Source of the DNA: Enterobacteriaceae bacterium
GTDB taxonomy: Bacteria; Pseudomonadota; Gammaproteobacteria; Enterobacterales; Enterobacteriaceae
Reading direction: 5' to 3'
Length of the DNA stretch: 10,009 bases
NCBI GenBank assembly: GCA_022712475.1
Contig: JALAGK010000016.1
Coordinates: 1-10,009, forward strand
Shown: positions 1 to 6,726 of the stretch, in pieces
Layout of the letters: each line of letters starts with the position of its first letter
How positions within the stretch are numbered: position 1 is the first letter of the stretch
Made by a program: the position numbers and the translations under genes
Notes under the pieces: model-generated
The model's input: only the letters and a program-made list of their open reading frames with translations
Told to the model about the DNA's origin: nothing
The model's database searches: none

Positions 1-324
1 ACATTCAATTTATAAGCAACACCTCGGCTTAATAGGTTGTTTTTAGACATTCATAGCGTTCCTCAGGAAAAACCATTAAGATAAATGTCGTGATAATACT
101 AAGGTGGGGATAATTCATCTGATTTGCGGTGATGCAGCGCTCAGTCAGACAGGATTGGTATTAAAGTAAACGGCGCAGCCTGAACAGTGCAGGCAACTTA
201 AAAGACCTCGTAGCAGAATGGGTATGCAATGCCATCATGATGCCGCTGATAGCATATACGCCAGCGATTTAGGCTGAGGAATTGTGAACAAAGTATGGAA
301 TACGGGTATACATAAGAAGGGATA
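1..324. other. Gene-free stretch downstream of the operon
   Basis: No open frame with a credible ribosome site, and no RNA gene, array or insertion-sequence end, is recognisable here. It is visibly richer in A and T than the coding part. Short frames exist (19 codons on plus at 218-277, about 25 codons on minus near 240-160) but have no supporting features. A near-palindrome, CATCATGATG at 233-242, is probably chance. The stretch may hold the promoter or 3' end of a neighbouring gene to the left that is outside the window. Confidence 0.6.
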
Positions 325-347
325 AGCCGCGCACGAACGGCGCGGCT
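318..347 (-). terminator. Putative hairpin terminator of the operon
   Basis: Bases 325-332 (AGCCGCGC) and 340-347 (GCGCGGCT) form a perfect 8-base-pair GC-rich stem with a 7-base loop, just after the ketoreductase stop. On the minus strand the stem is followed by TTATCCCTTC, pyrimidine-rich but not a clean T run, so termination may be moderate or need a factor. Position directly after the last gene is the main support. Confidence 0.55.
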
Positions 348-358
348 GTTTAACACCG

Positions 359-1096
359 TCAGGCAGAGAGTCCACCGTCCAGCACCAGTGTCTGCCCTGT
401 AAGGTAGCGGCTGTTGTCGCCAATAAGGAAAGCAACCGAACCCGTAACCTCCTCAGCAAGACCAAGACGACGCAACGGGATTTCCTGGCGCATAGCCTTA
501 AGCTTCGCCTCAGGAATAGCCTGAGTCATATCACTTTCGATAAGACCCGGTGCCAGGCAGTTTACGCGGATACCAAAACGCCCCACTTCTCTCGCCAGAG
601 AACGTGCAATGCCCATCATGGCGGCCTTACTGGCGGCATAAGCAGTCTGACCGCTGTTGCCACGAATAGCCGTCACTGAAGACATCATCACGACCGAGCC
701 TTCACCTTGCATCATCATCGCAGGTAGCAAAAGCCGGTTCCAGTTAACCAGTGAGATAAGATTATTATCCAGCACATCTCGCCATACTTCTGCATCCTGG
801 TGAATATGCAGGGCATCTCTGGCAATGCCGGCATTATGGACGATGGCCGCAGGCGCACCATATTCATCAAGCATCTGCTGTGCCAGCTCACCCACGCGCT
901 GTTCGTCTTTACCGTCACAGCTATAACCTTTGACCCAGTGAGTACTCTGCACGTTGTGCGCAAGTTCGAGCGTACGCGCAATACCTTCCTCACTACGCCC
1001 GGTGAAAACAACATTCCACTGCGGCAGTAAACCTGTCACCAGTGCCTGGCCAATGCCCCGGCTACCTCCCGTGACCAGAACCCATTTTTGCGTCAT
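359..1096 (-). CDS. fabG-like: 3-oxoacyl-ACP reductase, FabG-like (SDR family)
   Basis: A NADPH-dependent ketoreductase that would turn 3-ketoacyl-ACP into 3-hydroxyacyl-ACP, the step between the synthase and the dehydratase. The 245-residue protein matches E. coli FabG (244 aa). Its Rossmann motif is TGGSRGIG (9-16), followed by the NAG motif (88-90) and the catalytic set Asn112, Ser140, Tyr153 and Lys157 in YAASK, each two residues after the FabG positions. The C-terminal YLTGQTLVLDGGLSA is also FabG-like. I chose the ATG at 1096 because it lies one base after the carrier protein stop and gives the family N terminus. The open frame extends 14 codons upstream into the carrier protein gene, which I consider overlap. 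The ribosome site is weak, which fits coupling to translation of the carrier protein. It is the last gene of the run, followed by a hairpin 11 bases past the stop. Confidence 0.94.
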   Translation of the reverse strand: MTQKWVLVTGGSRGIGQALVTGLLPQWNVVFTGRSEEGIARTLELAHNVQSTHWVKGYSCDGKDEQRVGELAQQMLDEYGAPAAIVHNAGIARDALHIHQDAEVWRDVLDNNLISLVNWNRLLLPAMMMQGEGSVVMMSSVTAIRGNSGQTAYAASKAAMMGIARSLAREVGRFGIRVNCLAPGLIESDMTQAIPEAKLKAMRQEIPLRRLGLAEEVTGSVAFLIGDNSRYLTGQTLVLDGGLSA

Positions 1097-1097
1097 C

Positions 1098-1349
1098 TCA
1101 AGCCGCCGTCTCTTTTTCAATGTACTCACACAGTTCACGCAACGTCATCATTGGATGCTTTGTAAACAGTTCTGGCGTTAACGTCAGCCCAAACTCGCGC
1201 TTGGCAAGGATCATCAACTCCACATAATCGAGACTATCGAGAGCCAGTGCGGTCAACGGCGCATCGGCATTGAGATCTTCTGCGTCCAGGTCCTTAGCAT
1301 CGCAGATCATTTCACTTACTTTGGCGTAGATCGAATCGTAATTTTTCAT
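1098..1349 (-). CDS. Acyl carrier protein
   Basis: This 83-residue acidic helical protein should carry the growing acyl chain on a phosphopantetheine arm. The attachment serine is Ser39 in LALDSLDYVELM, the standard DSL motif at the expected position for a free-standing carrier protein (E. coli AcpP has Ser36 or Ser37 depending on counting of Met1). The surrounding helix II (SLDYVELMILAKREFGL) is rich in Asp/Glu as needed for docking to synthases, and the C-terminal helix is typical. It starts 12 bases after the dehydratase stop with a weak AAAAAGAT ribosome region, and ends one base before the ketoreductase start. It differs clearly from AcpP, so it is a pathway-specific carrier. No phosphopantetheinyl transferase is in the window, so activation relies on a gene elsewhere. 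Confidence 0.93.
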   Translation of the reverse strand: MKNYDSIYAKVSEMICDAKDLDAEDLNADAPLTALALDSLDYVELMILAKREFGLTLTPELFTKHPMMTLRELCEYIEKETAA

Positions 1350-1361
1350 AGTGTTATCTTT

Positions 1362-2138
1362 TTAGTTGGTAGCCAGTTGGCTGATTTTTAGCGTGATTGC
1401 ATTGCTGATACGGATATTTTCCTGGCAAATGGTGGCAGCGATGCGCACAACGGCACCGCTTTCAACATCTCCAACCACCAGTGCAGGCAAAACACCGATT
1501 TCCAGCGGGTGTGTAAATCCTCCAGGCGTCCAGGACGCCAGCAGGCGGCGATCAAACACCAGCTCCTGATGGGTCTGAACAACCTGGCATTGAGAGAAAA
1601 CCGCGTCGAGTGTCGCGCCAGTGGGTAAGCTGGTAGCTATCACCTCCTGGCGCAGCAGCGCAGCGTCGTGAATCAAATGACGAAACAGTAGCGCATCAAG
1701 AAATTGCCATTGCTGCGCTTGTGGGAGCAGCGGCGAAAAGGTCTGTTCCAGGCGTGCCAGCTCGTATGCATCCAACGTACTTATGCTAACCGGAGCGACC
1801 TCTTCGTCATTGTTCAGCGCGGTGAACTGGCAGGAAAGACAGGTCTGCCCGTCAGTGGAATCGGTCACATTCATTGCTGCCGTTCGCCTGGTGTCCTGGG
1901 TAAGCTGATAAGGCGTACCGTAACGCAATGGGCGACGCAGCCTCACAGTGCACTTAAGCGAAGAGGAGTCATCCAGTCCTTCGCCGCTGAGCGCCGATTT
2001 CACATCCAGCAACGCCCGCATACCGTGGATGGTGAGCTGACCGTCTCCCCGCGCAAGGTCAAAATGCACCGGGTTATAGTCACCGGAAAAAGCCGCCCAC
2101 TGATGCGCATCGTTGAGGGTATAGACGAGCGTTCTCAC
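1362..2138 (-). CDS. MaoC-like hot-dog (R)-3-hydroxyacyl dehydratase with C-terminal extension
   Basis: The 258-residue protein probably removes water from a 3-hydroxyacyl-ACP, or does the reverse. The N-terminal part carries the MaoC / (R)-specific enoyl hydratase signature FSGDYNPVHFD followed by IHGM, with the Asp20-His25 catalytic pair at the five-residue spacing seen in PhaJ hydratases. The start is a GTG at 2138 that overlaps the ketoacyl synthase stop as GTGA and has GGAGAG with GGAG 8 bases upstream. A longer open frame extends to 2252 inside the synthase gene, but that extension is only overlap coding. Single-domain MaoC proteins are about 130-160 residues, so about 110-120 residues at the C terminus are extra. 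They may form a second, motif-less hot-dog fold, as in double-hot-dog dehydratases, but I see no second catalytic motif. Its place between synthase and carrier protein supports a role in the same acyl pathway. Whether it forms trans double bonds or something else is not shown. Confidence 0.82.
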   Translation of the reverse strand: MRTLVYTLNDAHQWAAFSGDYNPVHFDLARGDGQLTIHGMRALLDVKSALSGEGLDDSSSLKCTVRLRRPLRYGTPYQLTQDTRRTAAMNVTDSTDGQTCLSCQFTALNNDEEVAPVSISTLDAYELARLEQTFSPLLPQAQQWQFLDALLFRHLIHDAALLRQEVIATSLPTGATLDAVFSQCQVVQTHQELVFDRRLLASWTPGGFTHPLEIGVLPALVVGDVESGAVVRIAATICQENIRISNAITLKISQLATN

Positions 2139-3385
2139 ACGTGTCTCTCCAGCACCAGTGCAGCGTTGGCACCACCGAAACCAAAGCTCATATTCAACGT
2201 ACGGCGGATCTCGCCACGACGATGGCCCTCGGCGATATAGTCCAGATCGCACTGCGGATCGGGTACTTTCAGGTTCGCCGTAGCAGGCATAATGCCGTGC
2301 TCCATTGCCTGCAGGCAGATAATGCTTTCAAAACTGCCCGCAGCGGCGATCAGATGGCCAGAATAGGATTTGGTGCTGGAAACCGGGATGTCATAGGCCG
2401 CACGACCCAGGGCCATTTTCATTGCCTGTGTTTCGTTAAGATCGTTAAGCGGCGTGGATGTACCGTGCGCGTTAATATAATCCAGCTGATGCGGCTCCAG
2501 CCCTGCCTGCGCCAGTGCGCGATTAATCGTCTGTACACGCGCCAGGCAGTCTTCTGCCGGAGAGGTAAAGTCAAAAGCATCGGAGAAATTGGCGTAGCCC
2601 GTGATTTCACCAAGAATAGTGGCTCCGCGCGCCAGCGCGCTGTCACGTTCTTCCAGACACAAAACGGCAGCACCTTCAGAGAGTACAAAACCGTTACGCT
2701 CTGCGCTAAACGGGCAGCAGGCTTTGGTTGGGTCCTGTGGTTCTTTGCACAACGCCCCCAGTACATCAATATTCCAGATGGCGTAATCGGTGGTCAGGGA
2801 TTCACCGGAGCCAGCCAGCATCATCGTGGCGCGCCCGTTACGGATGGCTTCCCAGGCATCACCAATCACCATATTTCCGGTCGCACAGGCGGCAATAGCC
2901 GTGTTCTGATAACCACGCAGGTTCCAGAACTGGCTACAGGCCGCGGTTGCCACGTTTGGCATGGTCAGAAAACAGTTAAACGGTGAAGAAATACCGTTGG
3001 CTGAATAGTCTTTGGAGCCGTTATAGCTTTCATCCATACCACCCCAGCCAGTGCCCATAATCACGCCACACTCCAGAGGTGAGTACACCTCCTGCGGCTC
3101 ACTGTCACCAAACGCCATCGCTACCGCCTGGCGTGCTGCACCCAGCGTCAGGCGCGCGAAACGCGGCAGACGACGGCGAATAGCCGCAGGTACGCCCTTC
3201 AGGTTTGGCTCATCATCAATCAAGCCAAAAAAATGAGAATTGATATTAGCTGCTGTGTAATCCACATAACGATAACCGAGCTTGCCATCCATAATGGACT
3301 GCCAGCTTTCCTGCGCCGTTGCGCCCAGCGGGGTTACCGCGCCGTAACCTGTAATGACTACGCGTTTAACATTATTATTGTTCAT
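2135..3385 (-). CDS. fabF-like: Beta-ketoacyl-ACP synthase, FabF (KAS II)-like
   Basis: The enzyme condenses an acyl thioester with malonyl-ACP, with decarboxylation, to lengthen the chain by two carbons. The 416-residue protein matches FabF in length (413 aa) and layout. It has the N-terminal VVITGYGAVTPLG strand and nucleophile Cys167 in AACATGN. It also has His307 in NAHGTSTPLND, Lys339 and His344 in SSTKSYSGHLIAAAG, and the C-terminal gating loop SFGFGGANAALVL. The Cys-His-His triad is complete, so this is a working condensing enzyme rather than a chain-length-factor partner. I chose the ATG at 3385 because it has AAAGGACG upstream (AGGA 9 bases away) and gives the family N terminus; a GTG at 3412 would add nine residues without such a site. 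The gene begins inside the end of the outer-membrane lipoprotein gene and overlaps the dehydratase gene by GTGA. The starter unit and chain length cannot be read from the sequence. It is a paralogue; housekeeping fabF sits in a different setting. Confidence 0.94.
   Translation of the reverse strand: MNNNNVKRVVITGYGAVTPLGATAQESWQSIMDGKLGYRYVDYTAANINSHFFGLIDDEPNLKGVPAAIRRRLPRFARLTLGAARQAVAMAFGDSEPQEVYSPLECGVIMGTGWGGMDESYNGSKDYSANGISSPFNCFLTMPNVATAACSQFWNLRGYQNTAIAACATGNMVIGDAWEAIRNGRATMMLAGSGESLTTDYAIWNIDVLGALCKEPQDPTKACCPFSAERNGFVLSEGAAVLCLEERDSALARGATILGEITGYANFSDAFDFTSPAEDCLARVQTINRALAQAGLEPHQLDYINAHGTSTPLNDLNETQAMKMALGRAAYDIPVSSTKSYSGHLIAAAGSFESIICLQAMEHGIMPATANLKVPDPQCDLDYIAEGHRRGEIRRTLNMSFGFGGANAALVLERHV
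2145..2150 (-). promoter_or_regulatory. Ribosome binding site supporting a GTG start of the dehydratase
   Basis: The minus strand reads GGAGAG; GGAG is eight bases from the GTG at 2138. It lies inside the last codons of the ketoacyl synthase gene, and makes the non-ATG start at the GTGA overlap the best choice. Confidence 0.65.
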
Positions 3386-4772
3386 TGCTGTTCGTCCTTT
3401 GTTGTACTTCACCGCCTCCCTGCGCCAACCAGAGTTGCATCGTGGCGTAAAGGTAATCGTATTGCGTCTGCGCCAGGCTGTTTTCCAGCGTCAGTAAGTT
3501 ATCCTGAGCATCAAGCAGGGTCCGATAGTCCACCGCACCTGCCCGGTAACGACTTTCGGTCAGCTTCAGGCGCTGCTGGCTGAGCGCCAGCGATTGTTGC
3601 AATCTTTCCCGCTGTTCATCGGCGCTCAGACGCTGTTCCATCGCGTCGTCCACTTCTGAAAGCGCAGAATAAACGGTCTTACGAAACGACACAGCCGCCT
3701 GCTGCACCTGAACACCGGCGCTCTCAATAGTCAGTTGCACCGTATTCCACTGAATAAACGGCGCCGTCAGGCCTGCGCCCAACACACGCGTTGGTGCGTT
3801 GAACCACTGGCTAAAGGCTGAACTACCTGCGTTTAATGCCGCGTTGAGCGAGAGTGAAGGATAAAAATTCAAGCGTGAAACATCATAACCGGACAGCTCT
3901 GAGCGCAAACGAGACTCCGCGGCCTGCACATCAGGGCGTCGGGAAATCACATTAAGCGGTGTATAAGCGGCAATCGGCACGCGTTTGCCCGCTGCCAGCT
4001 GAGTGGATTCATCCGCATGTTGCTCTGCCGGGCGGTTGAGCAGTAGCGCCAGCGCGTTGCGTGATTTTTCACGCTGCTGGATTTGTGAGCGCACTGAGTT
4101 CTGACGGTTGATAACCGTCTGTTGCGCCTGCAAAACATCCAGCTTACCTACCTTACCAGCCCGATACCACGATTCCACCTGCTCCAGCGTCTTCTCGGCA
4201 ATCTCCTGGCTTTTTTTCAGGTTTTTGATTTGCTGGTTGGCTAACGCAATACTCCAGTAAAGCTGTGCGGTTGTGCCAATCGTTGACAGGACCGTCGCCT
4301 GGTAATCCTGCTCGCTGGCTTTAGCCAACCACTCGTACTGCTCACGCGTGCGTGCCAGTTTGCCCCACAGGTCCAGCTCATAGTTAAGCGACAAAGAAGA
4401 GCTATAGCTCTCTGTTGGCGACGTGCCGTTACTGATGTTTTTGGTATTGCTGGCATTTCCCCCCAGCGTAACATCCGGCGTCAGGTTGGTATTACGCAAC
4501 CCGGCGGTCAAACGCGCCTGTTTGAGGGTCAGCGCCGCGGCAGCAAGATCGTTATTCGTTTGCAACACCTGGTTTATCACTCGCGTCAGACGTGGGTCGT
4601 CAAAACCCTGCCACCAGTTATCTCCGGCAGCCAGCTGACGTGCTTTATCCTGACTTGCCTTCTGTTCCCAGGTTTGCGGCATGGATAACAGCGGCTGCTG
4701 GTAGTCGCTGCGGGTAAAGCTGCCACATCCAGCAAGCAGCAGCGCGGTAAAAAGAAGCGTATATCGTTTCAT
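3375..4772 (-). CDS. TolC-like outer membrane efflux lipoprotein (NodT/OprM family)
   Basis: This 465-residue protein should form the trimeric outer-membrane exit duct for the neighbouring MacA/MacB pair. The N terminus is a lipoprotein signal with lipobox LLAGC, making Cys16 the lipidated residue; the next residue is Gly, not Asp, which fits sorting to the outer membrane. The rest shows the duplicated TolC/OprM pattern of long amphipathic helices, with two similar segments (LTLKQARLTAGLRN at about 81-94, and near the C terminus LKLTESRYRAGAVDYRTLLDAQ) and short beta segments (SLSLNYELDLWGK; FYPSLSLNAALNAG). Length is normal for the family. It starts inside the stop of the macB-like gene (ATGA) with only a weakly placed ribosome site, which suggests translational coupling. 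Its end overlaps the start of the ketoacyl synthase gene by 11 bases. Having its own duct suggests the pump does not depend on housekeeping TolC, which is inference. Confidence 0.93.
   Translation of the reverse strand: MKRYTLLFTALLLAGCGSFTRSDYQQPLLSMPQTWEQKASQDKARQLAAGDNWWQGFDDPRLTRVINQVLQTNNDLAAAALTLKQARLTAGLRNTNLTPDVTLGGNASNTKNISNGTSPTESYSSSLSLNYELDLWGKLARTREQYEWLAKASEQDYQATVLSTIGTTAQLYWSIALANQQIKNLKKSQEIAEKTLEQVESWYRAGKVGKLDVLQAQQTVINRQNSVRSQIQQREKSRNALALLLNRPAEQHADESTQLAAGKRVPIAAYTPLNVISRRPDVQAAESRLRSELSGYDVSRLNFYPSLSLNAALNAGSSAFSQWFNAPTRVLGAGLTAPFIQWNTVQLTIESAGVQVQQAAVSFRKTVYSALSEVDDAMEQRLSADEQRERLQQSLALSQQRLKLTESRYRAGAVDYRTLLDAQDNLLTLENSLAQTQYDYLYATMQLWLAQGGGEVQQRTNSNEQ
3393..3400 (-). 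promoter_or_regulatory. Ribosome binding site deciding the ketoacyl synthase start
   Basis: The minus strand reads AAAGGACG; AGGA ends nine bases before the ATG at 3385. It lies within the coding end of the outer-membrane lipoprotein gene and supports the shorter, family-typical N terminus over the GTG at 3412. Confidence 0.7.
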
Positions 4773-6721
4773 TCGCGGGCCAGCGCCTCCGTCGGGTTAA
4801 GCCTGGCTGCCCGTCGGGCAGGGAAATAGCCAAAAGTAAGACCAATGAGTGCGGAGAAGCCACACGCGATAACCACCGGAAACCAGGTAAAGACCAGGGT
4901 AAATTCATTCGTGACCAGCGCAAAGATTTGTCCGGCAATCCATGAACCCACCAGGCCAATCAACCCACCCAGAGCGCAAATCATCACCGCTTCAATCAGA
5001 AACTGGTTCATGATGTCTGAAGGCCTGGCACCCACTGACAGGCGAATACCGATTTCATGGGTACGCTCGGTCACAGAGACCAGCATGATGTTCATCACAC
5101 CTACGCCGCCCACCAGTAGAGAGATGGCAGCAATGGCAGTAATCAACAGCGACATAGAGTCCGAAGTTTTTTGTAGCGCAGTCGCCAGTTTGTCATCGTT
5201 CTGGGCAAAGAAGTCCTTACGCCCATGCTCACGAACCAGGTGATGATCCACACGGCTGATAGCCTCTTTTGGCTTCAGCTTTTCATCAAAGCGCAACACA
5301 ATGGACTCAAGCGGTCTGTCGCCGGAAATACGCTGCTGCAATGAGGTCCACGGCACCCAGCCAGAGATAAAGCCACCGACCAGCTTTGGTCCTGGCCTGC
5401 TGGCCACGCCAATAATGCGCCACGGCGCGCCGCCAATTTGCACGATGTGATCGATAGGATCTTCACCTTTGGCAAACAGCGCCTCATAGCTGGTTTCATC
5501 CAGCACCAGCACCGGCTCACCGGTCGTGATATCACGGTTGGTAAAGCCATAGCCCTTCACAAACTGAATGGCCTGGAGTGAGAAATAGTTTTCCGCAACG
5601 CCGGTGAGCATAATGGAGAAATCCAATCCCTGACGTACCACCGTAGAAGACATAGACATCACTGGTGATGCGCCAACTACCCACGGTAGCTTTTCCAGGC
5701 TGGTAATATCGTCAACCGACAGGGCTCGTTCCATGTCCTGCCGCTTGTTACCCCAGCCAGTACCGGGGCGGATTTCCATTGTGGTACTCCCGAGCTTGCC
5801 GATTTCGCTCATGATGGCCTGACGCGCACCCTCGCCCACAGCCATTGACGACACGACTGACGAAATGCCGATAATGATACCAAGCATTGAGAGAAATGCG
5901 CGCATCCGATGGCCCACCAGCGAACGCCAGGCCATGCGCAGCGATTCATGCAGGCTGCGCCATAGCGAGGCACGGCCATTATCTTTTACCGCCGCAAGCG
6001 GCTGTACTTCACGTTGCGACTCCCGTGCCGGATTAAGCTCGTCAGCAATAATGCGCCCGTCGCTAATTTCAATAATGCGCTGCGCCTGCTCGGCCACATT
6101 GCGGTCATGGGTGACGATGATGACGGTGTGCCCATCGGCATGTAGCTGGTGCAACACATCCATCAGCGCTTTACCACTGGTGCTATCAAGCGCGCCGGTC
6201 GGTTCGTCGGCCAGAATGACGCGCGCGCCATTAATCAACGCGCGGCACACGCTGACGCGCTGCTGCTGCCCGCCGGAAAGCTGGGCCGGGCGATGATGTA
6301 AGCGGCTATCAAGCCCGAGTTTGCTGGCGAGTGCAGCCGTACGGCTGCGGCGCTCTTCTTCTGGCATTGCGGTATACAACGCCGGAATGGCAATGTTTTC
6401 TTCTGCCGTTAAATACGGCATCAGGTGGTAGCGCTGGAAAATAAAACCCAGATAGCGGCTGCGCAGCTCGGCGAGCTGCACGTTGTCGGCGTCCTGAACA
6501 GGGTCGCCATTAATCACAACCTCGCCCGAACTCGGCCTGTCCAGACAACCGATGATGTTCATCAGCGTTGACTTGCCAGAGCCGGAAGCGCCCATGATCG
6601 CCACCATTTCACCCTGTTGAATCGTCAACGTGATGTCATTGAGCACCCGAATAGCCTGATCTCCGGCCTGGAACTCACGACAGACGTTACGTAATACAAC
6701 AATAGGAGGCGTAGTCGACAT
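4769..6721 (-). CDS. macB-like: MacB-like ABC transporter (fused ATPase and permease)
   Basis: The 650-residue protein is full length for MacB (E. coli 648 aa). MacB proteins work as inner-membrane mechanotransmission pumps that push substrates from the periplasm through MacA and an outer-membrane channel, including macrolides, enterotoxin, heme precursors and lipopeptides in various species. The N-terminal ATPase has Walker A GASGSGKST (44-52), signature LSGGQ (148-152), Walker B ILADE (169-173) and H-loop His205. A first membrane helix follows at about 275-295, then a large periplasmic domain (about 300-520), then three more membrane helices ending in the typical PARRAARLNPTEALARE tail. All ATPase motifs are intact. 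A GGGG-type ribosome site (CAGGGG) lies 8 bases before the ATG. It sits between the adaptor gene and the outer-membrane gene, and overlaps the latter by ATGA. The local substrate is not shown by the sequence; by context it is the product of this operon or a processed peptide released into the periplasm. Confidence 0.95.
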   Translation of the reverse strand: MSTTPPIVVLRNVCREFQAGDQAIRVLNDITLTIQQGEMVAIMGASGSGKSTLMNIIGCLDRPSSGEVVINGDPVQDADNVQLAELRSRYLGFIFQRYHLMPYLTAEENIAIPALYTAMPEEERRSRTAALASKLGLDSRLHHRPAQLSGGQQQRVSVCRALINGARVILADEPTGALDSTSGKALMDVLHQLHADGHTVIIVTHDRNVAEQAQRIIEISDGRIIADELNPARESQREVQPLAAVKDNGRASLWRSLHESLRMAWRSLVGHRMRAFLSMLGIIIGISSVVSSMAVGEGARQAIMSEIGKLGSTTMEIRPGTGWGNKRQDMERALSVDDITSLEKLPWVVGASPVMSMSSTVVRQGLDFSIMLTGVAENYFSLQAIQFVKGYGFTNRDITTGEPVLVLDETSYEALFAKGEDPIDHIVQIGGAPWRIIGVASRPGPKLVGGFISGWVPWTSLQQRISGDRPLESIVLRFDEKLKPKEAISRVDHHLVREHGRKDFFAQNDDKLATALQKTSDSMSLLITAIAAISLLVGGVGVMNIMLVSVTERTHEIGIRLSVGARPSDIMNQFLIEAVMICALGGLIGLVGSWIAGQIFALVTNEFTLVFTWFPVVIACGFSALIGLTFGYFPARRAARLNPTEALARE

Positions 6722-6726
6722 AACGC

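Noticed and set aside
233..242. Palindrome CATCATGATG as an operator or attachment site
   Set aside because: Only 10 bases, not repeated in the window, and no adjacent promoter elements that I could support.
160..245. A short minus-strand frame of about 25 codons past the operon end
   Set aside because: Lies beyond the likely terminator, has no ribosome site and no leader motif; length is within chance.
218..277. A 19-codon plus-strand frame that could be a small peptide precursor
   Set aside because: No ribosome site, no double-glycine leader, no composition typical of a precursor, and it is on the strand opposite the operon.
1704..2240. Long plus-strand open frame (178 codons) opposite the dehydratase
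   Set aside because: It mirrors coding constraints of the minus-strand genes, has no recognisable domain, and conflicts with two genes having intact catalytic motifs.
2139..2252. Longer N terminus for the dehydratase, starting inside the ketoacyl synthase gene
   Set aside because: The added residues come from the overlapping synthase reading frame and resemble no hot-dog protein; the GTG at 2138 has a good ribosome site.
2141..2986. Long plus-strand open frame (281 codons) opposite the ketoacyl synthase
   Set aside because: Antisense shadow of a conserved gene; the translation has no domain pattern and is rich in Arg/Gln/Cys as expected from such a shadow.
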